Below, piece by piece: positions 20,143-31,414 of a stretch of DNA of 64,000 nucleotides. Below the pieces are notes generated by a model. The model made no database searches and was not told where the DNA came from. It was given only the letters and a program-made list of their open reading frames with translations. Origin of the DNA: an uncultured Calothrix sp. (GTDB lineage: Bacteria; Cyanobacteriota; Cyanobacteriia; Cyanobacteriales; Nostocaceae); assembly GCA_937973965.1 (NCBI GenBank), contig CALJJQ010000039.1, positions 1 to 64,000 of the forward strand, read 5' to 3'. The translations under genes and the position numbers were made by a program. Numbering within the stretch: the first letter of the stretch is position 1; each line of letters opens with the position of its first letter.

Positions 20143-20560
20143 ATAGATATCTTTAGAAATAAATCACAAAAAACGAGAAGTAGTTTGCGAAATTCCTTCC
20201 TATTCTGTTTTTCGTGTAAATATAAGTTTGTCAAGAGATATTTACAAAAATTAGATATAAGTTTTGGTGTAAAACATAACTCAAAAATTGTAGTTGCAAT
20301 TTTAAATATATCTAAAATGAAATGTACTTAACGAGAATAATCTGGTAAGTTACGGATAATAAGATTTACTCCTTGGCTGTTGAGCTAAACGCACATAATT
20401 GTCGGAAAAAGTCAAAAATTAACCATAATCAGGGTTCTCACCCAATTTTAATGAGTTAGTCTGTAGGCAAATTAATTCTTGATTTCATGTAATTTCAAGA
20501 TTGCCACAGCAGGGTTTTAATTTCAGTTATCAGTAGTTTATCCACCTAAATCAAGAGGCT

Positions 20561-20932
20561 TTGCAAATGAATGATATTATTGGACTGTTAATCACATGGG
20601 TCGTGACGGCCATTAGTTTTTTCATTATCAGTAAATTGCCAATTGGTGTGGAAATCGACACAATTGGTAAAACCTTCATATCCGCAGCTGTTTTAGGTCT
20701 AGTTTCAGCCGTCGTCAAACCGATTATGAGGGTGATATTTTTAGTACCTAATGTACTCACCCTTACTTTATTTCACTGGCTGTTTACTTTTATTGCCTCA
20801 GTAATTTGCTTTGGTATTGCCGCATGGCTTGTCCAAGGATTTCGACTCCGCTTCGGTATTTGGAGTGCCATCCTTGGAGCTTTTGCCCTTTCAATAGTGA
20901 ATAGCTTGCTGTTTAGAATTCTACCTATTTAG
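20561..20932 (+). CDS. Phage holin family (4-TMS) membrane protein
   Basis: Four TM segments; AAVLGLVSAVVKPIMRVIFLVPNVLTLTLFHWLF; start near 20567 (MNDIIG) also possible. Confidence 0.82.
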   Translation: MQMNDIIGLLITWVVTAISFFIISKLPIGVEIDTIGKTFISAAVLGLVSAVVKPIMRVIFLVPNVLTLTLFHWLFTFIASVICFGIAAWLVQGFRLRFGIWSAILGAFALSIVNSLLFRILPI

Positions 20933-20960
20933 TAGGATTCGACTACAGCAGCCTACATAA

Positions 20961-21674
20961 TCACGATTCACTGGTTCCAGAAGATGGCGTTGAGGCATTA
21001 GCTTGTTGTTGCGCTCTTTGTTCCCGCTTTTTACGTTCAGCTTGGAGCATGTCTTCCATTACAACTAATGCCTGGGCTATTTTATCTAGATTCGAGCGGT
21101 ACAAATCTAAATCCTTGGTGAGTTTATCGTCAGCGATCTTCAATCCTTTGGCGATTTCCACCAGGGTTTCATTACGCTGTTTGTCATCCTTGACGATTTC
21201 TGGATTTGCTAATTCCAACAGAGTAAAAATCCCAATGGCAAACAAGCGACTATATTTAAACTTCGGATTATTACTGATGGCTGCTAGTACTTCCTCCAGT
21301 TCACTGTTAGGACTAGACATATTGGTACGACTCAACCAAGCAGTCATTTCCGCACCAGAAATTCCTGTGGCGATCGCCGTTAACCTTTCTGCATGTTGAC
21401 GTAGCTGCTGGGGATCTAACTCCACCGACCGACATAAAGCTTGAAAAATCGACTCTTTGTCTCGTTCCGGTTGATAACCCTGCATAAACCGGTCAAATGC
21501 TGTCACCACCCCTAATCCGTAAATTGGATTGTAGCTAAAGTCAACATTTACTGACAAAAGGTGCATTTCCACCATCAACTCTTCCACAACCCGTCGATAA
21601 ATGGTATTTATCGGACGAGTGTGGAGGGAATAGAAAGTTTTTTTTGTATCAGAGACTGTACGAACGTTATTCAC
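20961..21674 (-). CDS. thf1: Photosystem II biogenesis protein Psb29/Thf1
   Basis: NNVRTVSDTKKTFYSLHTRPINTIYRRVVEELMVEMHLLSVNVDFSYNPIYGLGVVTAFDRFMQGYQPERD; GTG start. Confidence 0.95.
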   Translation of the reverse strand: MNNVRTVSDTKKTFYSLHTRPINTIYRRVVEELMVEMHLLSVNVDFSYNPIYGLGVVTAFDRFMQGYQPERDKESIFQALCRSVELDPQQLRQHAERLTAIATGISGAEMTAWLSRTNMSSPNSELEEVLAAISNNPKFKYSRLFAIGIFTLLELANPEIVKDDKQRNETLVEIAKGLKIADDKLTKDLDLYRSNLDKIAQALVVMEDMLQAERKKREQRAQQQANASTPSSGTSES

Positions 21675-21913
21675 AAAAATAATAGTTAAAGGCAACGTAT
21701 GTATATTTTCGCTCCTACCAGCACTTTTGCCAAGTTTTAATTAAGAATAAGGTTGTCAGGAGACAGGAGATATGAGACGGGATTTAGATAAATCCTACAG
21801 GACTTAGGTTTAGGTCTTCTCAGACAATCTCTCAGGATCAGCTCGAACAATTAACAATTGTCCGATTGCGTTACCACCAGACCTTGCTTTTGATGATTTT
21901 TCGTGGTGGTTTC

Positions 21914-21966
21914 GGGAGACGCGATATAGCCTCTTTCAGAGGAACTGAACCCTAACGCGTCTCTAC
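21914..21966. repeat. 54-bp palindromic repeat variant, inverted copy
   Basis: GGGAGACGCGATATAGCCTCTTTCAGAGGAACTGAACCCTAACGCGTCTCTAC. Confidence 0.75.
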
Positions 21967-22041
21967 AATTATCTTGGGGTTGATGAATTTTCTGATCCGA
22001 AATTCTGTATCCTGTATTCTGTATCCTCATATCCCAACCCA

Positions 22042-22632
22042 ATGGTTCCCGAATTGAGTATCCTCGCTAGTTACCTGAGCGGGGAATTTGAAAATCAACA
22101 GCAAGCAATGGCAGAACCTGCTTGGTATGTGCATTTGCGACTATGGCAAGTTCCCGTACCATTGTTCACAGAAGATAGTGTAACCTTCTTTCTAGAGCAA
22201 GCGAATACAATCAACCTAGACCAACCCTATCGCCAACGCATTCTCCGTTTATATTCCAGCCAAGATCCAGATTTTCCCATCAAAGGTCAATATTACCAAT
22301 TCAAAGACCCGGTGAGTGTCGCTGGTGCTGGGGAGAAACGGGAATTACTGGAGACCTTAACTCCTGAATCGATTGTAGCCTTACCGGGATGCTTGCTAAA
22401 TATTTCCTATCGCCAAACTGCTCTGGAACAGTACGAATTTTCTGCGACCCAACCACCAGAATGTCAATGCAGTTTTGCTTACGGGGAGAAAACTGTTTAT
22501 GTTGCTTTGGGTTTTGAAGTAAACCCGACTGAACTCAAAACCTATGATCGGGGTATTGATCCCGTGACCGGGAGTGCTACTTGGGGAGCGATAATGGGGC
22601 CATATTGCTACACCAAGCTCAACCAATTTTGA
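22042..22632 (+). CDS. cpcT: Phycobiliprotein chromophore lyase CpcT/CpeT
   Basis: CpeT/CpcT-family layout: LASYLSGEFENQQQAMAEPAWYVHLRLWQVPVP ... RIYSSQDP-like RLYSSQDP; GSATWGAIMGPYCYTK. Confidence 0.88.
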   Translation: MVPELSILASYLSGEFENQQQAMAEPAWYVHLRLWQVPVPLFTEDSVTFFLEQANTINLDQPYRQRILRLYSSQDPDFPIKGQYYQFKDPVSVAGAGEKRELLETLTPESIVALPGCLLNISYRQTALEQYEFSATQPPECQCSFAYGEKTVYVALGFEVNPTELKTYDRGIDPVTGSATWGAIMGPYCYTKLNQF

Positions 22633-22648
22633 ACAGAAAAGGCAAAAA

Positions 22649-22667
22649 AGAGAGCTGTTAGCTCTCT
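22649..22667. terminator. Hairpin between convergent genes, candidate terminator
   Basis: AGAGAGCT-GTT-AGCTCTCT between convergent cpcT and M23 peptidase genes; no clear U-tract on +, A6 upstream (U-tract on -). Confidence 0.5.
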
Positions 22668-22734
22668 CCTGAAGGAAAAACACCCAAATTAATTTAATCT
22701 GAATTAACTGGGTGGTTCTGGGAAATCCCCTGAT

Positions 22735-24831
22735 TTAGACGCGGGGGGGTAAAAACGCAACAGGATTTTGAGCACCTCTACCAGCAGGATGGATTTCAAA
22801 GTGTAAGTGGGGTCCGGTACTAAATCCGGTACTACCCATTGCCGAAATTTGTTGACCCTGTTCAACTTGCTGTCCAGCTTGAACCATTATGCGGCTATTG
22901 TGGGCATAACGGGTCAAGGTTCCGTCGGAGTGGCGAATGTCAACTAAAAGACCGTAACCACCTCTGTTCCAACCAGCTTTTTCAACTACACCCGCAGCTG
23001 AAGCCACAATTGGTGTACCCACGGAATTGGCAATATCAATCCCACGGTGCATCCGACCCCAACGGGGACCAAACCCTGATGTGAAGGTTCCCCTCGCAGG
23101 CCAAATATAGCCATTGCTGACGGGGGTGTTTTCATCAATCGTTCGCGGTAGATATCGATCAACTGCTGCCAAAGGTGGTAACTGGGGCGAAACAGTGATA
23201 TTGCGTGTGTCACCCAAGGATGGTGATTGGTTGACGTTGGGTACGCGAATTGGTACGTTTCCAGCGTTGCGACGATTCCATTCTGGGTTAATGGGTAGCT
23301 CTCTGTTGCTGGGCTGTGCTACTGGACGAGGTACGGGTATTTGTACCGGTGTAGCATTGTAGTTAAAGTAGTTGTTCGTCGGATTTTGATTCCGGGTTGG
23401 AGCCGCAATCCGGTTTTGACGTACCGTCGGCACGGGAATTGCAACGGGTCTTGTGTTTTCCCTTTGGGTGGGAACGGTGACTGAGCTTGTTCCTGCGTCA
23501 GGTGTGTTGATTGTGTTAGCTGTATTACCAAATTGCTGATCGCCGGATTGCTGTTGACGATACTTTTGCCGTAGACGCTCAATTTCGGCGCGTAAGCTCT
23601 GTAAACCTTTGTCGGCTCTGGCTTGCTTATTGGCGTTCTTTCTCCGTTCCATTTCGATGAATACACGGGGAACAGGTGTATCGCCACCCATACCTGTATT
23701 CGCGTTTAGGGAAGTTTCCTCTGGGGTTGTAGATGCAGATTTTGTAGATAAGGGGTTAATTGATGCAGATGCAACTAGTGTGCTTGTAGGGATTACTATC
23801 GGCTGAATTTTGCTAGCGGCAACAGGTACCTGGGTGTCAACTACTTCCTGATGTTGTGTCGCGGCTGGAATTGCTAACTTCTGACGAATCTGTAACTGAT
23901 TAGGATTGCTAATATTATTGGCTGCAATCAGGGCCGCAACAGATGTACCATTACGATTAGCGATCGCCGCTAATGTATCCCCTGGTTTGACTTCGTAAAC
24001 TTTTGTCGGTGCGATCGCAACTTCGGTCGTCGGTTCAGTGGTTTTTTGGCTCTCACCAGGCAATTGACGCAAATCTGATTTGACGGATTCGCCCACTGTA
24101 CTGGTTTCTTTAGCTACCTCTACTTCTGGCGATTCTTGGTTTTCGCTAGAACTGAGTGCTGCTAAACTGTTACGTAGGCGGTCTGATTTTTGCTGCAACT
24201 GCTTAATCGCATACTCCTGCTGGGCTTTTAGCTGGGCATCAGCTGGAGTTGATATACTAGATTTGGTAATCCCCACTACGTTTGTGGGGATTATAGCCTG
24301 GGGAGTTTTGATTTGTTTGGTTTTGGCGATCGCAGCGGTAATTCTTGCTCCCTTGGAAGCGACCTCTGCTTCTGTGTTCAATCCTGTTGGTGATTGACTT
24401 GTAATTCCCGACTGTGGGTATTGAGATGGCAAACTGCGAGCGGCAAATTGCCACTTTGCTCCAAGCCCAGGCATCTGTGAAGTTGCAACTGGTTGAACGA
24501 CTACGGAGTTTTCTGGTGTACTCACTTGGGTAACACTTTCAAATTCCGCTTTCGCTGTTACAGCGTTTTTCACGTTTAAGTCATCAGCAGCCGAGGTTGT
24601 GGAGGCAGTATTCTCATTGCCAACAGGTGCTGCTGCCAGGGCTTGGTCGCTTTGCCGAGTCACCAAAAGGCTGGTTGCGCCCATTGAGATTGCCAAGCCA
24701 ATCATCGCAGCTTGGGTACGTTTGCGGCGAACACCTCCGCTTTCTTGTACGTTGCTATTTCCGACCGGAGTTTCTACCCCAGTTGTATTCTCAAGCACAG
24801 CCTTTACTCTCTTTTTTAATGCTCGTTTCAA
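22735..24831 (-). CDS. LysM + M23-family metallopeptidase (murein hydrolase activator-like)
   Basis: LysM VYEVKPGDTLAAIANRNGTSVAALIAANNI; M23 GTFTSGFGPRWGRMHRGIDIANSVGTPI...GFSTGPHLHFEI. Confidence 0.93.
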   Translation of the reverse strand: MKRALKKRVKAVLENTTGVETPVGNSNVQESGGVRRKRTQAAMIGLAISMGATSLLVTRQSDQALAAAPVGNENTASTTSAADDLNVKNAVTAKAEFESVTQVSTPENSVVVQPVATSQMPGLGAKWQFAARSLPSQYPQSGITSQSPTGLNTEAEVASKGARITAAIAKTKQIKTPQAIIPTNVVGITKSSISTPADAQLKAQQEYAIKQLQQKSDRLRNSLAALSSSENQESPEVEVAKETSTVGESVKSDLRQLPGESQKTTEPTTEVAIAPTKVYEVKPGDTLAAIANRNGTSVAALIAANNISNPNQLQIRQKLAIPAATQHQEVVDTQVPVAASKIQPIVIPTSTLVASASINPLSTKSASTTPEETSLNANTGMGGDTPVPRVFIEMERRKNANKQARADKGLQSLRAEIERLRQKYRQQQSGDQQFGNTANTINTPDAGTSSVTVPTQRENTRPVAIPVPTVRQNRIAAPTRNQNPTNNYFNYNATPVQIPVPRPVAQPSNRELPINPEWNRRNAGNVPIRVPNVNQSPSLGDTRNITVSPQLPPLAAVDRYLPRTIDENTPVSNGYIWPARGTFTSGFGPRWGRMHRGIDIANSVGTPIVASAAGVVEKAGWNRGGYGLLVDIRHSDGTLTRYAHNSRIMVQAGQQVEQGQQISAMGSTGFSTGPHLHFEIHPAGRGAQNPVAFLPPRV

Positions 24832-25741
24832 AGACGACCTCCTATGATCGCTAGCGCTTAACTGACCTCGATTTTTTCAGTCGGATACTAAAGTCAATGA
24901 TTTGGATCACTACGAAAAACAGATCAAGATCACATTCACCAGAGATACTTAGGCAAGATTAACCTGCTTCTCTGTTTTAGACAAGTTCACATCAATCAGA
25001 AAATCTTAAATTTAATGTGAATTTATCTAATAATTCCTCACAACCACGTTAATGTGTCTTGCCTGTGACTTTTGAACAGATTTTTCTTGACCTTTCCGAA
25101 AAATCCCTAATTAACTTTGAATCGTTAATTACGGGGAGAAAATTCATCGACTCAAGAATAACCGTTGGGGAAAGTCATTGTACTACAGCTATTGATATAT
25201 TCACAGCTTTTACAACTAATCAGTCTTCCCACCAGGAGAATTTACGTTGATTACCCCTGAAAACACAACCGTATTCGTTCGCAAGTACATTTACCTGGTA
25301 AAAAATGTTCGCTCCGGACAAAACGCTCAAAGGTTTTGCTATTTATGGTTTTCAGGAGTTTTCCATGAGACGAAAATCCGGTTTGAATTTATAAAAGCTA
25401 TGGCTAAACCCCTGCTTTTGCACAAACCATATATACGAATTTCTTATGGAAATGACCTCCATCCCATCAGTATTTATAACTAAGCAGAAAACAATATACT
25501 GCTGAAAGTATACTAACTATCAATACGGGTGAATGCACAGTCGCAAATCTGCGGAAATTTACGACAACGTGAAGAATGTCCTGTGTTTCCGTTCTGTAAT
25601 ATTACTTAAATAACCGCAATTCACTGAGATTTTTGAGGAAAAAAAATAACTTTTTGTGTAGAAAAAATATCTATGTAAAGACGTAAAGGGTGTACGGGCT
25701 AAAACTGGAGGAAGTGCGAATAAATACATCAAGCTACCTGT

Positions 25742-26203
25742 TTACTGGAGATAGCCAAGATAGCGTCGAGCTTCAAATAAGCCCACAGCAACGCTTACAG
25801 ACAAATTAAGGCTACGTACTCCCGATTCTTGCATGGGTATGTAGAGCATGGCATCACAGATGGCGATCGCTTCGGGGGGTAAACCACTGGTTTCGCTACC
25901 AAACAGCAACCAATCATCGGGTTGGTAGGCAAACTGGGAAAAGTTATAATCTCCCCTGACACTAAACCCTAAACACCTTCCCCCACGGTGTTTACGGGTG
26001 GTTGTAAAGGTGTCTATGGACTCATGTTCATAGAGTTTTACGTAGGGCCAATAATCTAAACCTGCTCGTTTGAGATAGCGATCGCTCAGTTCAAATCCCA
26101 GGGGTTTAATTAGGTGGAGTTCAGTTCCGGTTGCAGCGCAAGTTCGGGCAATATTGCCTGTATTCGGCGGAATTAAGGGATTTACAAGGACAACTTGAGG
26201 CAT
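25742..26203 (-). CDS. trmL: tRNA (cytidine(34)-2'-O)-methyltransferase (SPOUT)
   Basis: VVLVNPLIPPNTGNIARTCAATGTELHLIKPLGF; LLFGSETSGLP; RSLNLSVSVAVGLFEARRYLGY. Confidence 0.94.
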   Translation of the reverse strand: MPQVVLVNPLIPPNTGNIARTCAATGTELHLIKPLGFELSDRYLKRAGLDYWPYVKLYEHESIDTFTTTRKHRGGRCLGFSVRGDYNFSQFAYQPDDWLLFGSETSGLPPEAIAICDAMLYIPMQESGVRSLNLSVSVAVGLFEARRYLGYLQ

Positions 26204-26444
26204 TAGCAAAGCAGGTCAAGAAAAAAACCAAAGAAAATATAAAGACAATATAAATACGATTTTTAAATCTATCGTGAGAGAGAAGGCAACTATAGTTTTT
26301 ATTAATCAATCGTTATATCGCGTGATTGATTAGAATTTTAAAACGAAGAAAAACGACCCTGTAAACCCTCTGGCAAGGATTTAGTTACAGAGTACACAAT
26401 TTTGATCTTGGCTGATTGTCGCCGAGTACACAATTAACTTAATG

Positions 26445-27581
26445 TTAAGAAATTGCCTGAGAACACAATTTTTCTTCTAATTCCCGTTCGCGATCGCTGA
26501 GTGCTGCGATCGCTTGCATCAAAACGCTACGGGTACTAAACCCAACTTTTTGCAGTTGTAACCACTTTTGCGCTTCGTTACCATCCCGGAGAATTTTTTG
26601 CAGTGGTGAGAGAAAACAACTAAAGCCGTTTTCTTTGGCAATAGGGTACACTTGTTCGTAGATTTCATTAATCCATTGTCGAGCGGACAAGGTTCGTCCG
26701 TCTTGCCAATGTTGCAATTGGCCATCTAAGCTGGTGGTGGCAGCACTAATCTCGTTGGCTGCGGTGATCGTCAACAGTTCTGCGGGAGAAAATTGACTAT
26801 TCACCAAGGGATCAAGTTGGGGGTCTGCCATCATCTGCAATAACCGCGCTTCCAAAAAAGCTGTGATTGCTAATAGGGCGATGGGGTCACTGACCAAATC
26901 ACAAATCCGCAGTTCCAAACGGTTTAAATCATAGGGACGCTGATTACCGTTAGGACGGACTGAAACCCACAAATGGCGAACATTTTGCATAGTACCAGCC
27001 GCTAACTGAGCCTCTACCCAAGCAATATGGTTAGCATGACTGGCAAACAGGGGAACACGTTCTGGGGTTTGGGGAAATACTCGCCATCGAGTAGAATGAT
27101 AACCTGTGGCTTGGTGATCGAGGAAGGGGGATGAGGCACTCAGGGCCAAAAATAAGGGAGCTTCCACCCGTATCAATCGACAAGCACGTATGAGTAATTC
27201 TGGGTCATCGATTCCTACGTTGATATGTACACTTGCGGTGACTACCTTTGTCCCGTAGGTTTTTTCAATGTAGTCGTGGTAAGGATTATTTGGGTCAGAA
27301 CGCAGGAAGCGAGATGTATCACCTAATGATAATGTACTACCAGGAATAATTGTGTAATTTCCCAGTTTTTGCAGATACTCCCGTAGTTTAATCCGAGGTT
27401 TTAATAGGCTACACAATAATTTTTCGTAACTATCCAGGGGAGGGGTAATATATTCCACATTACGACTATCTGGTTCACGGACAAACCCGTCTAAAGCCGC
27501 AGCAATTAGATGTGATAGACCAACAATGTCACCCCTGTGGGTACCTGTATACATTTCGACTTCAAAACCCTTTAGTAACAC
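26445..27581 (-). CDS. gshA: Glutamate--cysteine ligase (cyanobacterial type)
   Basis: MLLKGFEVEMYTGTHRGDIVGLSHLIAAALDGFVREPDSRNVEYITPPL. Confidence 0.88.
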   Translation of the reverse strand: MLLKGFEVEMYTGTHRGDIVGLSHLIAAALDGFVREPDSRNVEYITPPLDSYEKLLCSLLKPRIKLREYLQKLGNYTIIPGSTLSLGDTSRFLRSDPNNPYHDYIEKTYGTKVVTASVHINVGIDDPELLIRACRLIRVEAPLFLALSASSPFLDHQATGYHSTRWRVFPQTPERVPLFASHANHIAWVEAQLAAGTMQNVRHLWVSVRPNGNQRPYDLNRLELRICDLVSDPIALLAITAFLEARLLQMMADPQLDPLVNSQFSPAELLTITAANEISAATTSLDGQLQHWQDGRTLSARQWINEIYEQVYPIAKENGFSCFLSPLQKILRDGNEAQKWLQLQKVGFSTRSVLMQAIAALSDRERELEEKLCSQAIS

Positions 27582-27893
27582 GAAAGTTAGTCTCCCCGGA
27601 TTTGCTTACTCTCAAATTGTATCCAATGCAACGCTTTTTTGCACATTGGACATCTGTTTTAATTTTTTTATTTGCAGAGACGTAGCAACGCTAAGTCTCT
27701 GCGAGAATTTTGGTTTGAACGCAAAATGTAAACAATTATTATATTTCATGCCCAAATTCACCAACACCTAGATGGTTAACTGTTAACGGTTAACAAACCA
27801 AATAGATGGTTTAAGTTTAATTTTCAACAGTCAACGGTCAACAGTCACCTGTAAACAAACCGAAAGGGAAATATATCAGCGTGCAAAGTATAT

Positions 27894-28685
27894 TTATTTT
27901 CCCGTCAATTTCACTAAACCAATTCCCCCAAAGTAAAGAAATAACACTGCACCAGCGAGTAAACTTTGGGTCAGGGGGTCAGTCGAAGGGGTGAGGATTG
28001 CACCTAATACCACTGAACCAATCATCACATAACGCCATCCTGACAACATTTGGCTGGAACTGACAATTTCTAATGCACCTAACAACATCTGGATGACGGG
28101 TATTTGAAAGGTTAATCCGGAGCCAAATAGTAATAGGAGGATTAATTCAAAATACTTTTCAATAGACCACGACTGCTCGACGACATCAGCACCATAGCTG
28201 ATAAAAAATTTCAGTGCTGCGGGGATGAGTGCGACATAGGCAAATACTAATCCCGCAAAGAAGAGAATACTGGAACCAAAAACCACGGGTGCTAGTAAAC
28301 GTCGTTCCCGAAGGGTCAATCCAGGTAGAATAAAGCGAACGACTTGGTAGAGGATAACTGGACTTGCCACTAGTATCCCACAGTATCCAGCGACTTTGAT
28401 GGAAACAAAGAAAAACTCCCCAGGTGCAAGTTGAAGGAACTTTACCCCTTGTGCTGGTGCTTCCAATAGTTGGACAATTGGTTTCACGGCAAAAAAGCAA
28501 GCGATCGCACCAATAACTACGGAGATTAAGCTGTAAAAAATCCGCAGTCGTAATTCTTCCAGGTGCTCGAATAGGGACATTTCCACTTCACCAGGAAGTT
28601 CGTCGAGGGGGTCATTCTCCAATGGCTCAATTTCGGGTTGAGTCAGGGGGGTAGTTGCTGATTCTAGTTCGCGTGAAGTTGTCAT
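27894..28685 (-). CDS. tatC: Twin-arginine translocase subunit TatC
   Basis: MSLFEHLEELRLRIFYSLISVVIGA and polytopic TatC layout with APGEFFFVSIKVAGYCG. Confidence 0.96.
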   Translation of the reverse strand: MTTSRELESATTPLTQPEIEPLENDPLDELPGEVEMSLFEHLEELRLRIFYSLISVVIGAIACFFAVKPIVQLLEAPAQGVKFLQLAPGEFFFVSIKVAGYCGILVASPVILYQVVRFILPGLTLRERRLLAPVVFGSSILFFAGLVFAYVALIPAALKFFISYGADVVEQSWSIEKYFELILLLLFGSGLTFQIPVIQMLLGALEIVSSSQMLSGWRYVMIGSVVLGAILTPSTDPLTQSLLAGAVLFLYFGGIGLVKLTGK

Positions 28686-29652
28686 GAATCCACAAAGCAG
28701 CGTTGTTTGTTAACTATTGTATCTGGGACAGACTGTTAAAGAAAGGATATTCTCATCTCCATACTCTATTGAAATATTAAATAGGGAGAGACGTGACATG
28801 TCGCGTCTGTACTTGTAAGTCAAGTGAGTTGAGATTAGCATACATGTACTGCTTATACCATTTTACGAATCTTTTGATACATTTTCTCCCCCTGCTCCCC
28901 CTATTCCCTACTCCCGATAATAATTGATTTTTTTCCGGTTTTAATGGGCTAACCCCTGCATATACAAATAAATAGGGAAGTTCTGTGTGTTGCCAGTAAG
29001 AGTGAATTTTACATTTGCATCAGGTCTAATTTCTGTGGAACTGGAGATAATTTTTTACAGTCAATCCTACTCAATTAATCTTGATAGCAATAATACTAAG
29101 TTACCCACTGACAATCTTTAATTTCTTCGGCATCTACGATAATGTCAAGTAATTCTAGGCTTTGGATTATGTGTCATGGGGTGGGATAAAGAGGGTGTTT
29201 GACGATAAATCATATAATAATTGGGGATTTGAGATTTTGGATTATAGTCAGCTTTTTTGGAGTTGATGAATTTAATTATTTTAATTGTAGAAATTTTGCA
29301 GAGGTTTTTCCATCATGAGAGTTTTTTATTTACTGATACTGACTTTGCCAATATTCTTGTGGCATTGGCAACAAGGTGTGAAAATGATTGCCAATTCCTA
29401 TTTGGAAACTGGGAAACGAGAAAGTGCAATTATTTTTAATTTGGATATGGCTGCACGGGATGAAAGACCTGCTGATTGTATTTACTCAGGTAGGTGTCGG
29501 GGTTAGATGTATTGCCATGATTCAGATTGTATACTTTACACGGTCACGAAATGAGCTTTTTGTTTATTAGACGTTTAATGTTTGCATAGACGTAGCGTTG
29601 CTAAGTCTCTACCGTCAACAAACCAGAAGGTAAATATATCAGCGTGTAAAGT

Positions 29653-29779
29653 AAGTAGGTGAATGGTAAAAATTGTGAGATCAGGGAGAGACGTGATATT
29701 CGCGTCTGTACGGGAGTAAGGCTTTGAGACTAATGAACGGTTGCGTTACGGTTTTATGTTTAATTGCACCTACCTACTT
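29653..29779. mobile_element. MITE-like element, family A copy 2
   Basis: AAGTAGGTGAATGGT...ATTGCACCTACCTACTT; contains internal GAGACGTGATATTCGCGTC palindrome. Confidence 0.65.
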
Positions 29780-29942
29780 ATGGCTAGATTGTATTTTTAT
29801 GGGTTCGTAAGTGCTTGCTTAGGGACTTAGTTATTATTGCTATTTTTCCTTTTTTAAAAAATATTTTTACTGATTTATAATTTAGGTATTTATACTAGTT
29901 ACCGTTTTAATTGATGTTAAATTTATCTTTCACACTTGGGGA

Positions 29943-29965
29943 TGCGGGTTTCCGACCCGCTTTGT
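29943..29965 (+). terminator. GC hairpin followed by T-rich stretch
   Basis: GCGGGTTTCCGACCCGCTTTGTTT. Confidence 0.4.
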
Positions 29966-30070
29966 TTATTAGCAAAAAGTTAAGAAAAAGATAAAAATTT
30001 AAAAAATATTTTTGCTGTTCTCAAGCTTGTAGTTAAAGCTGATTCCTCCCTCGCTGTTGTTGTATTGATT

Positions 30071-31414
30071 ATGCTGTTAAATTTAGAAAGATTTTATCAA
30101 GCGTGCAATCCCAGTAAACCCCTGGTGATGGGAAATGCAACTGACCGTCAATATTATATTGATTTTGCGGATGTTCGGGGTGGTAAAATCATTGAAGCGC
30201 TGCTACGAACAATTACGAAAATTTCTCCGAATACACCGACTTGTCAGTTGTTTACTGGTCATATTGGCTGCGGTAAGTCAACGGAATTGCTGCGTTTAAA
30301 AGCCGAATTGGAACTAGAAGGGTTTCATGTCGTCTATTTTGAGTCTACCCATGTGCTGGATGTGGTGGATTTGGATGTGACAGATATTTTGTTGGCGATC
30401 GCTGGTCAAGTAAGTGAGAGTTTGGAAGGGATTAGAATTAATCTGAAGCCCAAATATTTTACGAAATTGTTTGGGGAGATTGTCGATTTTCTGCAAACAC
30501 CTCTGGATTTGGAGGTGGAAGGAGAATTATCGGTGGGTATTGGTAAAATTACCGCGAAAACCAAGGAAAGTCCCAATTTACGACGACGTTTGCGGGATTA
30601 TTTGGAACCACGAACTGAAAATATCCTCCAGTCAATCAATCAGGAGTTACTACTCAAGGCTCATCAAGAACTGAAAAATCGCGGTAAACGGGGATTAGTC
30701 GTGATCGTGGATAACCTCGACCGGGTAGATATCAGGATTTTACCGTCCGGACGTACCCTTCCCGAACATTTATTTATGGATCGGGGGGAGCAGTTGCGCA
30801 AACTTGATTGTCACCTGGTGTATACAATTCCCTTGGCTTTGACTTTTTCTAATGATGCGGTACAACTCCAACAACGGTTAGGAGGGGGTATATCTCCCAA
30901 GGTATTACCGATGATACCAGTGCGCGATCGCTTTGGGGAAATTTTTCCGCCGGGTTTAGCGTTAATGCGACAAATGGTATTAGTTCGTGCTTTCCCAGAT
31001 GTGGACCCGGTGGATCGGTTACACTTAATTCAGGAGGTGTTTGATCACCAAGATACTCTTGACCGTTTATGCTTGATTAGCGGTGGTCATGTCCGGGATT
31101 TGTTAGGGTTGCTGTTTGACTGTTTGCGGGAACAAGACCCACCCTTCGAACGGGAATGTGTGGAGTTGGTTGTCCAACGTCATCGTGATTTCCGTACTAA
31201 TCCAATCGATGGGGATGAGTGGGAACTGATTTTTCAGGTAGTACAGCAACAAAAAGTCCGAGGTGATGTGGAATATCATACCCTGCTGCGGAGTTTATTT
31301 ATATTTGAGTATCGCGATCGCCTGGGTGCATGGTTCGCTGTCAACCCGGTTTTAGCTGAGACACAGAAGTTCAAATCATGGTTGAAACAAACCCAACACC
31401 AACAAGCATCTTAG
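30071..31414 (+). CDS. P-loop NTPase/AAA-type ATP-binding protein
   Basis: Walker A GHIGCGKSTELLRLKAEL; Walker B-like GLVVIVDNLDRVD; ATG preceded by in-frame TTG at 30065. Confidence 0.82.
   Translation: MLLNLERFYQACNPSKPLVMGNATDRQYYIDFADVRGGKIIEALLRTITKISPNTPTCQLFTGHIGCGKSTELLRLKAELELEGFHVVYFESTHVLDVVDLDVTDILLAIAGQVSESLEGIRINLKPKYFTKLFGEIVDFLQTPLDLEVEGELSVGIGKITAKTKESPNLRRRLRDYLEPRTENILQSINQELLLKAHQELKNRGKRGLVVIVDNLDRVDIRILPSGRTLPEHLFMDRGEQLRKLDCHLVYTIPLALTFSNDAVQLQQRLGGGISPKVLPMIPVRDRFGEIFPPGLALMRQMVLVRAFPDVDPVDRLHLIQEVFDHQDTLDRLCLISGGHVRDLLGLLFDCLREQDPPFERECVELVVQRHRDFRTNPIDGDEWELIFQVVQQQKVRGDVEYHTLLRSLFIFEYRDRLGAWFAVNPVLAETQKFKSWLKQTQHQQAS

Noticed and set aside
20561-20932. Prophage signal from a holin-family gene
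   Set aside because: Stand-alone chromosomal holin-like 4-TMS proteins are common in cyanobacteria and no other phage genes are present.
27775-27856. Tandem GTTAAC/GTCAAC motifs as a regulatory array
   Set aside because: Looks like common short repeat sequence (also near 8850 and 19020); no consistent spacing or promoter context.
29257-29570. Three overlapping small ORFs, one with a signal-peptide-like N-terminus (MRVFYLLILTLPIFLWHW)
   Set aside because: Frames overlap each other in a repeat-rich gap; no SD or family support strong enough to call.
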